Positions 16,415 through 24,686 of a DNA stretch of 64,000 nucleotides are shown piece after piece. Below the pieces are notes generated by a model, which searched no databases, had not been told where the DNA came from, and worked only from the letters and a program-made list of their open reading frames with translations. A program made the position numbers and the translations under genes. The stretch's first letter is position 1. The number at the start of each line of letters is the position of its first letter. The stretch comes from Bog-756 sp963703145 (GTDB lineage Bacteria > Actinomycetota > Acidimicrobiia > Acidimicrobiales > RAAP-2), in the NCBI GenBank assembly GCA_963703145.1, contig OY969793.1, forward strand, positions 2,790,001 through 2,854,000, in the 5' to 3' direction.

Positions 16415-17191
16415 TCAGCGTGCCCGCCAGTCCGGCGGTCGTCCCTCCCGGGCGGCACGTCCCGCTTCGGCGGCGTCGTCGGTGGCGGCCGCAACCTTGC
16501 GCATGGTCTCTCCGAACCGGATGGCATCGACGGGGCTGAGGGACTGGGCCCGCACGGCCATCTCCTTGGTGGCCCGGGCGGCCAGCGGGGCGGCGGCGAG
16601 CAGCCGGGCGGCCAGGGCCCGGGCCTCGTCCATCAGCTGGTCGTGAGGGACCACCCAACCGGCCAGGCCGATTTCCTTGGCCCGAGCGGCGTCGATCCGG
16701 TCCCCGGTGAGCAGCAGCTCCATGGCGTACTGCCAGTTGATCCGCTGGGGGAGCCGGATGGCACCGACCATGGCGGGCACGCCGATACGCACCTCGGGAA
16801 ACCCGAACTCCGCCCGGTCGCTGGCGATAACGAAGTCGCACCACGTCACGAGCGTCAACCCGTAGCCCAGGCAGTACCCGTTGACCGCGGCGATCACCGG
16901 CTTGTAGATCTCCCAGCCGCTCTCGAAGGAGTTGACCGTGGGCTTCTCCCAGAACGTCCCGGGGAACGAACCGATCGACCCGGCCCCGTCGCGCAGGTCA
17001 CCGCCGGCACAGAACGCCCGGCCGGCCCCGGTGACGATCGCCACCCAGGCCTCCTCATCGGCCCGGAAGCGCTCGAAGGCCTCGTTGAGGTCGCGGCGCA
17101 GCTCCCCGTTGACGGCGTTGAGGGACTCGGGACGGTTGTAGGTGATGGTGGCCAGATGACCATCGAGCTCATAGGTCGCAGACGTGCCCAT
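16415..17191 (-). CDS. Enoyl-CoA hydratase/isomerase family protein
   Basis: This is a 258-residue crotonase-fold enzyme. The oxyanion-hole strands are GRAFCAGGDLRD near residue 63 and NGYCLGYGLTLVTWCD near 107, and the PEVRIGVPAMVGAIRLPQ segment lies near 133. It could act in fatty-acid or branched-chain acyl-CoA degradation. The second Glu of typical hydratases is not clearly present at the PEVRIG position, so isomerase or hydrolase activity is possible. The start ATG 17191 is followed at once by the conserved N-terminal strand. It shares only family membership with the protein at 9934-10701. Confidence 0.87.
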   Translation of the reverse strand: MGTSATYELDGHLATITYNRPESLNAVNGELRRDLNEAFERFRADEEAWVAIVTGAGRAFCAGGDLRDGAGSIGSFPGTFWEKPTVNSFESGWEIYKPVIAAVNGYCLGYGLTLVTWCDFVIASDRAEFGFPEVRIGVPAMVGAIRLPQRINWQYAMELLLTGDRIDAARAKEIGLAGWVVPHDQLMDEARALAARLLAAAPLAARATKEMAVRAQSLSPVDAIRFGETMRKVAAATDDAAEAGRAAREGRPPDWRAR

Positions 17192-17363
17192 CCGCCCAGC
17201 ATGCCCGATCCACCCCGACCAACGACGAGGGCGGATGGGACCGGGGCCCGGTCCAGCCGATCGGTCGAGTGCCGGACTGCAGGGACAGTGTCGACCAGCC
17301 GCAGCCCGACCGGCCGCAATTCGATTCAGCCGGCGTCTGGTTGTCGGGGCAGCGCGTTGTCCG

Positions 17364-17801
17364 TCAGGCAGGGTGCGGTGCGGCAAACAGCCGGAGGCCA
17401 CCGACAGGAGACGGCGCCTCGGCCAGCTGGTCGATGACGCGATCGCAGAGTGCCGCAGCACAGTGGCCGGCGGACGAGGACGCCCGTTGGACGAGGTCAC
17501 CCACGTAGGCGGCCAGGTTCACCACGTCGGTGCGGTCGGACAGGCCACAGAAGGGCACGGGCTCGGTCGTGGGGTCCAATCCCCCCGCTTCGACCAGGGG
17601 ACCCCGAACCTGCAGCAGCGAGAGCCGCACGGATGCCAGGTCGGCGTCGGCTCGGCGCATCCAGATCGAAAGGCCCAGCTCAACAGCCATTTCTGACGCC
17701 GAACCGTCGAGCAGATCGAACTCCACAAGTGCTCGCAGGACGTCGGGCAGGCACCGGGGATGTCCTGATTCAAGATTCTCTATTGAGGAACTCCGAGCCA
17801 C
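17364..17801 (-). CDS. Hypothetical protein
   Basis: This is an unrecognised 145-residue, mostly helical, acidic protein, divergent from ku with 66 bp between starts. It has a few cysteines (CLPD, FCGL, HCAAALC) but no regular metal motif. Its codon pattern is consistent with coding, and no other open frame competes convincingly. It could share a divergent promoter with ku. Confidence 0.45.
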   Translation of the reverse strand: MARSSSIENLESGHPRCLPDVLRALVEFDLLDGSASEMAVELGLSIWMRRADADLASVRLSLLQVRGPLVEAGGLDPTTEPVPFCGLSDRTDVVNLAAYVGDLVQRASSSAGHCAAALCDRVIDQLAEAPSPVGGLRLFAAPHPA

Positions 17802-17867
17802 AGACCTATTCTTTCGGGGGGGTGTGACACCGAGGTGGACCCTCTCTGACCTGGACTAAGGAGTCTC

Positions 17868-18887
17868 ATGGCACGCACGATCTGGAAGGGGGCCCTCAGT
17901 TTCGGGCTCGTCAACGTGCCCGTGGGCCTCTATCCGGCCACTCAGGACAAGGCCATTCACTTCAACCAGTTGGAGGCCGGGACGTCCGACCGGATCCGCT
18001 ACAAGAAGGTCAACGAGCGGACCGGCAACGAGGTCGAGCCGGGCAGGATCGTCAAGGGCTTCGACCTGGGCGGTGGGGAGTACGTGATCCTCAACGACGA
18101 CGAGTTGGCGGCGGCGGAGCCCGAGCGGTCGAGACTGGTCGAGATCACCGACTTCGTCGACCTGGACGAGATCGACCCGGTGTACTTCCGGTCGACCTAC
18201 TACCTGGCCCCCGAGGGCGAGGCCGGGGCCAAGGCCTACGCGCTGCTCCGCCAGGCCATGCGGGACGCCAACAAGGTGGCCATCGGCACGCTGGTCATGC
18301 GCAACAAGGAGTACCCCGTCGCCATCCGCCCCGACGACGAGGTCCTGAAGCTGGAGACCATGTACTTCGCCGACGAGATCCGGTCACCGACCAAGGAGCT
18401 CCCCGACCTCCCCGACTCCAGTGAGCTGTCCGAGCGAGAGATCTCGATGGCGAAGCTGCTGGTGGAGTCCATGGAGTCCGAGTGGGAGCCCGACCGCTAC
18501 CGCGACACCCACCGGGAGAAGGTGCAGGCCCTCGTCGAGGCCAAGCGCGACGGCAACGAGATCGTCATCGGCGCGGCGGAGCCGCCGGCCGCCAAGGTGG
18601 TCGACCTGATGGACGTCCTGAGCGCCAGCATCGCGTCGGTCAAGGCCGGGGGCAGGACGGCCAAGCCCGCCGAGGCCGGGGGCAGGACCGCCAAGCCCGC
18701 CGAGGCCGGGGGCAAGTCGGCCGCCAAGCGACCGACCGCCAAGCGGGCATCCCCCGCCAGGAAGGCACCCGCCGCCAAGTCGCCCACCAGCATCACCTCC
18801 AAGCGCACGGCCAAGGCGGGATCCCCCGCCCGGAAGGCGGCAGCCAAGGCGCCCGCCAAGACCGCCAGCCGCCGCAAGGCCTCCTGA
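17868..18887 (+). CDS. ku: DNA end-binding protein Ku
   Basis: This 339-residue bacterial Ku starts MARTIWKGALSFGLVNVPV, the family's standard N-terminus. The Ku core beta-barrel covers about residues 1-250. The tail, about 255-339, is a Lys/Ala/Pro-rich histone-H1-like extension with repeats AGGRTAKPAE and KAxxKAP units. Ku homodimers bind double-strand ends and recruit LigD. The extended basic tail is known in some actinobacterial Ku proteins and affects DNA binding and threading. AAGGAG lies just before the ATG. The LigD genes converge on it from the other strand with 9 bp between stop codons. Confidence 0.95.
   Translation: MARTIWKGALSFGLVNVPVGLYPATQDKAIHFNQLEAGTSDRIRYKKVNERTGNEVEPGRIVKGFDLGGGEYVILNDDELAAAEPERSRLVEITDFVDLDEIDPVYFRSTYYLAPEGEAGAKAYALLRQAMRDANKVAIGTLVMRNKEYPVAIRPDDEVLKLETMYFADEIRSPTKELPDLPDSSELSEREISMAKLLVESMESEWEPDRYRDTHREKVQALVEAKRDGNEIVIGAAEPPAAKVVDLMDVLSASIASVKAGGRTAKPAEAGGRTAKPAEAGGKSAAKRPTAKRASPARKAPAAKSPTSITSKRTAKAGSPARKAAAKAPAKTASRRKAS
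18645..18716 (+). repeat. 30-bp tandem repeat in the ku tail
   Basis: There are two complete 30-bp units (starting 18645 and 18675, differing at one base) plus a 12-base partial unit, encoding AGGRTAKPAE each. Slippage here would change the length of Ku's basic tail by 10 residues per step without breaking the frame. Confidence 0.85.
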
Positions 18888-18896
18888 GCCAAACCG

Positions 18897-19793
18897 CTAG
18901 ACCTCGGCGAACAGGTCGCCGTGCTCGGCGATGCGGGCGTGGAGTTCGTCGGCCGTGAACCGGAGCAGTGCCGGGTCCCCACGGTCGGCACACCCCTCCA
19001 CCTCGTCCCAGGTCACCGGCGTGGAGACGCTCGGATCCGGGGTGGCCCGCAGGGAGTAGGCGGCCACCGTGGTCTTGGCCGGATGGTTCTGGCTCCAGTC
19101 GATCAGCACCTTGCCCCGGCGGAGCTTCTTGGTCATCCTCGAGACGACCAGGTCGGGAAGGTCCCCTTCCAGCTGCACGGCGATCTCGTGCGCCTGGTCA
19201 CGGGCCTTGTCCCACGTCGGGCGGCCCGGGAGCGGGCTGTAGAGCTGGAGTCCCTTTGATCCGCTGGTCTTGGGGAAGCACGGCCGACCACGACCCTCCA
19301 TCCGTTCCCTGATGGCCAGGCCGACGGTGGCGCACTCCACGATGGTCGACCCCTCGCCCGGATCCAGGTCGAACACCAGGTGGTCCGGAGGGCCGGGCAG
19401 AGCGGTTCTCCTCCCGGCATGCCACAGGGGCACGTGGAACTCGACGGTGCCCAGATTGGCGGCCCAGACCAGGCCCGGGAGGTCGTCGATGGACAGGTAG
19501 TCGATGGGTTTGCCCTCCGAGTTCGAGGGCACCTCGAGGTGACGCACCCACGTCGGCGTGCCCGCCGGCGCGTGCTTCTCGAAGAACGATGAGCCCGAGA
19601 CCCCGTTGGGGAACCGCTTCAGCGTCAGCGGTCGACCAGCGATGTGGGGGAGCATCACCGGAGCCACCCGGGCGTAGTAGTCGAGCATCTGGCCCTTGGT
19701 GAACCCGCTGTCCGGATAGAACACCTTGTCCAGGTTGGAGATGGTGAGCTCTCGCCCCTCGACGGTGGTCCGCACCGAGGCGTCAGGGCTCAC
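18897..19793 (-). CDS. LigD polymerase domain as a separate protein
   Basis: This is a 298-residue archaeo-eukaryotic-primase-type NHEJ polymerase. The metal-binding pair is D142-L-D144 in VFDLDPGEG, the nucleotide-binding histidine lies in the GTSGSKGLQLY-like block (here KTSGSKGLQLY), and a third aspartate is in VLIDWSQN near 229. The start of the domain, ELTISNLDKVFYP, is typical. The domain adds ribonucleotides or deoxynucleotides at broken ends during NHEJ. The GTG start at 19793 overlaps the end of the PE-ligase gene by 11 bases in another frame, so LigD is split here into two proteins, probably co-translated. Confidence 0.9.
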   Translation of the reverse strand: MSPDASVRTTVEGRELTISNLDKVFYPDSGFTKGQMLDYYARVAPVMLPHIAGRPLTLKRFPNGVSGSSFFEKHAPAGTPTWVRHLEVPSNSEGKPIDYLSIDDLPGLVWAANLGTVEFHVPLWHAGRRTALPGPPDHLVFDLDPGEGSTIVECATVGLAIRERMEGRGRPCFPKTSGSKGLQLYSPLPGRPTWDKARDQAHEIAVQLEGDLPDLVVSRMTKKLRRGKVLIDWSQNHPAKTTVAAYSLRATPDPSVSTPVTWDEVEGCADRGDPALLRFTADELHARIAEHGDLFAEV

Positions 19794-21270
19794 GTCGGAC
19801 CTCGCCGGCCTTCTTGTCCGTCCGCAGGCCTCTCCACACCGGATGGCGGAGGCGGCCGGCGGGCGTCCACTCACCGAATCGGACCTCGGCGACCCGACTC
19901 GGTCGCACCCAGTGGGCCTTGCGTTCGATGGCGGCCGGCAGCGACTCGGTGAACGGGCTGGTGGCGCGGCTGGCGGCCGCGAGCATGGTCGAGACCCGGT
20001 CCAGCTCGGCCTGGTTGAAGCCGGTGCCCACGTTCCCGACATAGGCCAGCCTTCCACGCGACCCCTCCTCGGGGATGCCCAACAGCAACGCTCCAAAGGT
20101 CGACCCCCGGGCGCCCTCACCGTCGGTCCACCCACCGATGACCACCTCTTGCATCCGCTGGTCCTTCACCTTGATCCAGTCGTGGCTCCGACTCCCCGGT
20201 CGGTACGGGCTGGACCGGCGTTTGGCCACCACGCCCTCGAACCCCAGCCGCACCGCACTCGACAGTACGTCGGCACCCCGCTCGGTGATGAACGAGGGCG
20301 TGACACCCCAGCTGGCGCCCGCCAGGCCCAGCTGTTCCAGCTCGGCACGCCGTTGGTCATAGGCCGCCTCGAGCAGGGACCTCCCGTTCAGGTGGAGCAG
20401 ATCGAACACGACCATGCTGGCCGGGTGCCGGGACGCGGCCTGCCTGGCGTCTCGGGCCGACGAGACGTGCATCCGGTGCTGCAGGCGGGAGAAGCTGGTG
20501 CGGCCATCCTCGTCGAGCACCACCAGCTCACCGTCGAGCACCACCTGGTCCGAGCCGACCGACTCGGCGAGATCGTGCAACTCGGGGAAGGCCACGGTGA
20601 GGTCGTTGCCGCCGCGGCTGACCGCACGCGGACGGCCACCGTCGACCCACACCAGGGCCCGGATCCCGTCCCACTTGAACTCGAACGCCCACCCGTCGCT
20701 GTCGTGGGGCAGGGTCCCGGCCGTGGCCAGCATGGGCGACAGCGTGGCGGGCAGTGGCACGAACCCGTCCGGTGCGGGGTCCATGCGGTGGATCATCCAG
20801 TTGGACCCCTTGGTGGGGAAGAGGACGTAGCGGCCCGTCGCCCGCTTGCCGTGGAGCACCACCATGACCTCGTTCGGCCGCCACTTCTCGCAGTCGTAGG
20901 TTCCCTTGTCCCAGATGGAGACGTTGCCGGCTCCGTACTCCCCCGTCGGGATGGTCCCGCTGAAGGATCCGTACTCGAACGGGTGGTCCTCGACCTGCAC
21001 GGCGAGGTGGTTCTCGTCCGGCGTGAGGGGTAGCCCCTTGGGCAGGGCCCAGGAAGCCAGGACGCCGTCCCGCTCGAGCCGGAAGTCCCAGTGCAGGCTG
21101 GACGCATGGTGCTCTTGGATCACGAAGGTGGGCCGCGTGTCCCGCTTGCCCTTGGCCCGGCTGGACCGCACCGGCCCTGACGGGGGCACCGGCTCGGGCG
21201 TCCGTGTCGGATCCCGCTTCTTGCGGTACTCGTCGAGTGGAGCCTTCGGCACATCCAGAGCTTTACCCAC
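19783..21270 (-). CDS. ligD: LigD phosphoesterase-ligase (PE-LIG)
   Basis: This 495-residue two-domain protein begins with a 3'-phosphoesterase domain (about residues 45-165), whose metal residues H54, H60 and D62 show the exact spacing known for Pseudomonas LigD. An ATP-dependent ligase domain follows with the adenylation motif K199-W-D-G (EFKWDGIRA) and a C-terminal OB fold ending near 'WTPAGRLRHPVW'. It cleans and seals DNA ends with Ku. The POL domain that is fused in other LigD proteins is encoded by the next, overlapping gene. The start is GTG 21270. PE-LIG-POL is the Pseudomonas-type order, not the mycobacterial POL-PE-LIG order. Confidence 0.93.
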   Translation of the reverse strand: MGKALDVPKAPLDEYRKKRDPTRTPEPVPPSGPVRSSRAKGKRDTRPTFVIQEHHASSLHWDFRLERDGVLASWALPKGLPLTPDENHLAVQVEDHPFEYGSFSGTIPTGEYGAGNVSIWDKGTYDCEKWRPNEVMVVLHGKRATGRYVLFPTKGSNWMIHRMDPAPDGFVPLPATLSPMLATAGTLPHDSDGWAFEFKWDGIRALVWVDGGRPRAVSRGGNDLTVAFPELHDLAESVGSDQVVLDGELVVLDEDGRTSFSRLQHRMHVSSARDARQAASRHPASMVVFDLLHLNGRSLLEAAYDQRRAELEQLGLAGASWGVTPSFITERGADVLSSAVRLGFEGVVAKRRSSPYRPGSRSHDWIKVKDQRMQEVVIGGWTDGEGARGSTFGALLLGIPEEGSRGRLAYVGNVGTGFNQAELDRVSTMLAAASRATSPFTESLPAAIERKAHWVRPSRVAEVRFGEWTPAGRLRHPVWRGLRTDKKAGEVRREP

Positions 21271-21311
21271 CGGGGCGCCCGCCGCACCTGATGTGGGGCG
21301 GACGGTCGGTC

Positions 21312-21343
21312 TTCACAGATTCCTCACACCTGGGGGTTACCGT
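21312..21343 (+). promoter_or_regulatory. Promoter-like element shared with 15399-15430
   Basis: This block reads TTCACAG-ATTCCTCA, then TGGGG, then TACCGT, parallel to the element before the exported protein gene at 15495. It ends 42 bases before the GTG at 21386. It may be a promoter recognised by an alternative sigma factor or an overlapping activator site. Confidence 0.45.
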
Positions 21344-21385
21344 TCGAACGCAATTGGACAGGGACTAGGACAACCGGAGGGCGAC

Positions 21386-22579
21386 GTGTTGAAGCGGATG
21401 TTGGCAGTGGTGGTGGCACTGGGCTCGGTGGGCCTCGGGACGATGGGGCTCGGGCTGGCCACCGCCACCTCAGCGGGGGCCGCCTACGCGGTGACAGTGC
21501 AGAACAACCTCTGCTACCAGTCCGTGCGAGGGAGCTGCGTCGATGGCTCCAGCCACACCATGGACGCCTACCTTCCCGTCGGTGCGACCCAGAAGACCCC
21601 GGCGGTGATCCTGATCCACGGGGGCAGCTTCACCGGCGGCGACAAGACCGACCTCACGTCCGAGGGGATGAAGTTCGCCGCCAACGGGATGGCCGCCTTC
21701 TCCATCAACTACCGGCTGGACGACGACACGGTGGTCGGGTTCCCGATGGAGTCCCAGGACGTCATGACGGCCATCGGCTACGTCCGGCAGCACGCCGGCC
21801 AGTACGACGTGGACCCGACCCGGCTGGCCTCGTTTGGTACCTCGGCCGGCGCCACCCTCGCCGTCTATTCGGCCATGCAGGCGTTCCAGAGCAATCCGGC
21901 TGCCTCGGTGGTGGCCACTGTCGGCTGGTCCGGTGGGTACGACTTCACGGTGGGCCCGGGAGGGGCGGTCGACCCGACCCAGCTGGCCAATGTGGAGGAC
22001 TACCTGGGTTGCAGCGATTTCACCGCCCCCGCCTGCGTGGCGACGGCGAAGGCGGCCTCGGCGACCTCGCTCGTCCGGGCGGGCGACCCCGCCACACTGC
22101 TTGCCAACTCGACGGACTACCAGGTTGGGTGTGAGATCGTCGACCCGGCCCAGGCCGAAGAGCTGGCCACCGACCTCCGGGCCGTGGGCACCACGGTGCA
22201 ACTCGACCTCAACAACAAGTGCGCCCATGCCCAGGCCTACGGGGCGACCGAGATCGCACCGACCATCGCCTTCTTGAAGGCCCACCTGTTCGTGGCGCCG
22301 GTGATCTTCACCCGGCCGACGGCGACGTTCCGGGCCGGCTCGGCCGGCACGTTCACCATCAAGTCGCGGGCCAATCCGACCGCGCCGCTGACGGAGTCGG
22401 GAGCGCTGCCGGCCGGTGTCTCGTTCGTCGACCAAGGCAACGGCGATGCGGTGCTGTCAGGGACGCCCCCGGTGGGCACCCAGGGCACCTATCCGCTCGT
22501 CATCACGGCCGCCAACGGCGGGGCGCCGAACGGGACCCAGAACTTCGTCCTGACCGTTTCGGCTCCCCGGAGGTCCTGA
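21386..22579 (+). CDS. Secreted alpha/beta-hydrolase (esterase) with Ig-like domain
   Basis: This 397-residue protein has a signal peptide (residues 1 to about 33). The hormone-sensitive-lipase-type hydrolase domain follows, with the oxyanion motif H78-G-G and the nucleophile S153 in GTSAG. A C-terminal Ig-like module (about 305-397) has the LPAGVSF...LSGTPPVGTQGTYPL pattern of putative-Ig/cadherin-like domains. It likely hydrolyses short esters outside the cell. GGAGGG lies 5 bases before the GTG at 21386, which decides the start against an in-frame ATG four codons later. Confidence 0.87.
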   Translation: MLKRMLAVVVALGSVGLGTMGLGLATATSAGAAYAVTVQNNLCYQSVRGSCVDGSSHTMDAYLPVGATQKTPAVILIHGGSFTGGDKTDLTSEGMKFAANGMAAFSINYRLDDDTVVGFPMESQDVMTAIGYVRQHAGQYDVDPTRLASFGTSAGATLAVYSAMQAFQSNPAASVVATVGWSGGYDFTVGPGGAVDPTQLANVEDYLGCSDFTAPACVATAKAASATSLVRAGDPATLLANSTDYQVGCEIVDPAQAEELATDLRAVGTTVQLDLNNKCAHAQAYGATEIAPTIAFLKAHLFVAPVIFTRPTATFRAGSAGTFTIKSRANPTAPLTESGALPAGVSFVDQGNGDAVLSGTPPVGTQGTYPLVITAANGGAPNGTQNFVLTVSAPRRS

Positions 22580-22605
22580 GCACCGCTGGCGGTCAGGACA
22601 CCGGT

Positions 22606-22773
22606 TCAGGAGGCCTGGAGGAGCCGCAGCTGCGAGTCGGACCAGTCCCGGCCACAGGCGCGACAGCGCCAGCTGGCGGGGCTGCCTGACCGCCGTGTCG
22701 GATGGAGGATGAACATCGGCACCTCCTCGGAGGCACAGTGCGGACACGTCCGGAACACCTCAGCTGCGCTCAA
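22606..22773 (-). CDS. Small zinc-ribbon protein
   Basis: This is a 55-residue candidate consisting almost entirely of a zinc ribbon: CPHC...CRAC (C-x2-C, about 23 residues, C-x2-C) followed by GRDWSDSQLRLL. A TTG start at 22773 with GGAGGT seven bases upstream is preferred. The frame is open further upstream to an ATG at 23022, which would add about 83 residues of low-complexity sequence. Its function is unknown; such ribbons occur in small regulators and ribosome-associated proteins. Confidence 0.5.
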   Translation of the reverse strand: MSAAEVFRTCPHCASEEVPMFILHPTRRSGSPASWRCRACGRDWSDSQLRLLQAS

Positions 22774-23075
22774 TCCCCTGACCTCCGACTGGTAGCGATT
22801 GATGGATACATCGACAGCGGACGACGAAACTTGAGGGTGACGGCAGAGCCCACCGAGGGAGCGCACTCGCGCCGGATCCGTGGACAATCCGGCACGAGGC
22901 GCATCGACCTCGTGGTCCGCCGACAGTTGCACGAAAGGGAAGTGCCGGACCCTCCCGTTGTACCAGCCGAAGGTGGCCGATCCGTCAAGGGAACCTTTCG
23001 CCGGGGTGAACATTGGGCGCACCCTGCCCGCGCATCGCGCCCGCCAACCCGGGGTGGGAGCATCGGGACGAGGCG
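22774..23075. other. Intergenic region, divergent promoters
   Basis: This 302-bp interval separates the zinc-ribbon gene (-) from the phosphotransferase gene (+). Open frames cross it on both strands but none shows protein-like features. It presumably holds both promoters; no clear hexamers or palindromes were identified. Confidence 0.4.
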
Positions 23076-23879
23076 ATGGGCCAGACTGCCCCGATGGACG
23101 AGGAGGTACTGGCCGGCGGCGTGGCCAATGCCGGAGCCGTCGTGCGGATCGGTGATCACGTGCTCCGACCCGCCAGTCGGTTCACACCGTCGATCCACCG
23201 GTTCCTGACATCGGTGGCGACGGCCGGCTTCGGCGGGGCACCGGCGCCGGTCGGGGTCGACGACGACGGCCGTGAGCGCCTGGTCTTCATCCCGGGCGAG
23301 GTGCCCATCCCGCCCTTTCCCGACTGGGCCCAGACCGACGAGACGCTGGTCTCGGTGGCGACACTGCTCCGGCGGTTCCACGCGGCGTCGGCCGCCGTCG
23401 GTGCCGGTGGGGCGTGGAGCGACGAGATGGCCGACCCGGACGGAGGCCCCATCGTCCGTCACAACGACGTCTGCCTCGAGAACGTGGTCTTCCGCACTGG
23501 TGTGGCCGTCGGGTTGCTCGACTTCGACTTCGCCGCGCCGGGTCGGCCGGTCTACGACCTCGCCCAGTTCGCCCGCATGTGTGTGCCCGTGGACGACGAT
23601 GTCAGCAGTGCGCGGTCGGGTTGGGCGGCATCGGACCGCCCGGCGAGACTCCGCATGGTGGCCGAGGCCTACGGCCTCTCCCCCGGGGAGCGGATCGAGC
23701 TCACGGCCGTCTTGTCGCAGACCATCGAGCGTGGCGGAGGGTTCGTCCGACGGCGGGTGGCGGCCGGCGACCCCAACTTCATCAGCATGTGGAACGAGAT
23801 GGGGGGTGACGAGCGGTTCGACCGGCGTCGTCGGTGGTGGGACATCCACCACGGGGCCTTCGCCGACGCGCTCCGCTGA
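23076..23879 (+). CDS. Aminoglycoside phosphotransferase-like kinase (APH family)
   Basis: This 267-residue protein has an APH/choline-kinase-like fold. The catalytic loop is IVRHNDVCLENVVF near residue 125, with the usual HGD replaced by HND, and the metal-binding segment is GLLDFDFAAPGRPVYDLAQF. The nucleotide-binding lobe is short. The substrate is unknown, and antibiotic resistance should not be inferred from family membership. ATG 23076 is chosen; ATG 23094 is an alternative and neither has a strong ribosome-binding site. Confidence 0.78.
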   Translation: MGQTAPMDEEVLAGGVANAGAVVRIGDHVLRPASRFTPSIHRFLTSVATAGFGGAPAPVGVDDDGRERLVFIPGEVPIPPFPDWAQTDETLVSVATLLRRFHAASAAVGAGGAWSDEMADPDGGPIVRHNDVCLENVVFRTGVAVGLLDFDFAAPGRPVYDLAQFARMCVPVDDDVSSARSGWAASDRPARLRMVAEAYGLSPGERIELTAVLSQTIERGGGFVRRRVAAGDPNFISMWNEMGGDERFDRRRRWWDIHHGAFADALR

Positions 23880-24045
23880 GCGGGGTCCGACGAGGGCGTG
23901 ACACGAGGGTTCGGGCCTGTCAGAACGACCGTCGATCGGGTTGGTCGGTGACGCTCTTCCTCTGGAGCCAGGCACGGAGTTGCCGGATGCGTGGCAGGCC
24001 CGCCACGTGCAGTGATCGGCGTGGCGAGATGGCGCGCCCCGTCGG

Positions 24046-24051
24046 TACTGT
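24046..24051 (+). promoter_or_regulatory. TACTGT -10 element, leaderless start
   Basis: TACTGT ends six bases before the ATG at 24058, with no Shine-Dalgarno sequence in between. This is the same geometry as at 11590-11595. Confidence 0.4.
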
Positions 24052-24057
24052 CGCCCC

Positions 24058-24366
24058 ATGGGGCTGGAAGCGGCGGGATTGGCGCAGATCTGCGTGACGG
24101 TGGAGGAGAACTCCCGGCTGTTCGACCTGCGCTACTACTCGTCGGAGGAGTACCTGGTGCCGGCGTGGTGGCTCGGGGTCGTCGACGCCGAGGGTGACCT
24201 GCAGCGCACGGCGGTCCTGGCCGGAAGCGACCGCCGCCCCGTCGAGGTCTTCGACTGGCTCAAGCCCATGGTCGGGGCTGAGGCAGCGGCCAGGCTGGTG
24301 GAGCTGGCCCGGACGGCGGCGATGCAGGCCGTGGGCCAGCGGGAGCGGGTCGCCTCCAGCTCGTGA
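24058..24366 (+). CDS. Hypothetical protein
   Basis: This is a 102-residue protein of unknown function. It contains strand-rich sequence such as LRYYSSEEYLVPAWWLGVVDAEGDLQRTAVLAG followed by C-terminal helices (VGAEAAARLVELARTAAMQAVGQ). There are no cysteines beyond one near the N-terminus, and no signal peptide. The clear TANNNT element six bases upstream supports it being expressed. Confidence 0.6.
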   Translation: MGLEAAGLAQICVTVEENSRLFDLRYYSSEEYLVPAWWLGVVDAEGDLQRTAVLAGSDRRPVEVFDWLKPMVGAEAAARLVELARTAAMQAVGQRERVASSS

Positions 24367-24686
24367 GCGGGCCGACCCGAGACCACCCGGGTCTCGGTGA
24401 GGGCCTCCGGCTGCAGGCCATGGATGGAGCCGACACCGTCGATTCCAGGTCGCCGGATCCAGGTCACCGGATCACGGGCCTCAGAGCCCTATCGGCACAT
24501 GCTCCGGTGACCTTTAGCGATAATTTGACAATTGCTCTGTTTTTCTCTGAATTGGGCTCTGAGCTGGATGTTCTCGAACGAACTCCCTGACGGCGACCAC
24601 CCGATTGGTGTGATTCCCGGCCCCAGATCGGGGCACAGGACGCACTCGACACCGTCCCGCACGATTCGATGCCGGCCCGGCCGGCC
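24367..24686. other. Intergenic region with AT-rich patch
   Basis: This 320-bp interval lies between converging genes. Around 24510-24560 the sequence is markedly AT-rich compared with its surroundings and contains TTGACA at 24525-24530, with no good -10 at normal spacing. A short direct repeat of about 14 bases (CCAGGTC-ACCGGATC-like) occurs near 24446-24475. No convincing coding frame was found. Confidence 0.4.

Noticed and set aside
23076..23879. Antibiotic resistance by the APH-like kinase
   Set aside because: Family membership alone does not show aminoglycoside specificity, and the catalytic loop is HND where the usual form is HGD.
23888..24057. Short minus-strand frame with LHVAGLPRIRQLRAWLQ
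   Set aside because: It looks helical but has no normal start codon or ribosome-binding site and lies against the promoter of the gene at 24058.
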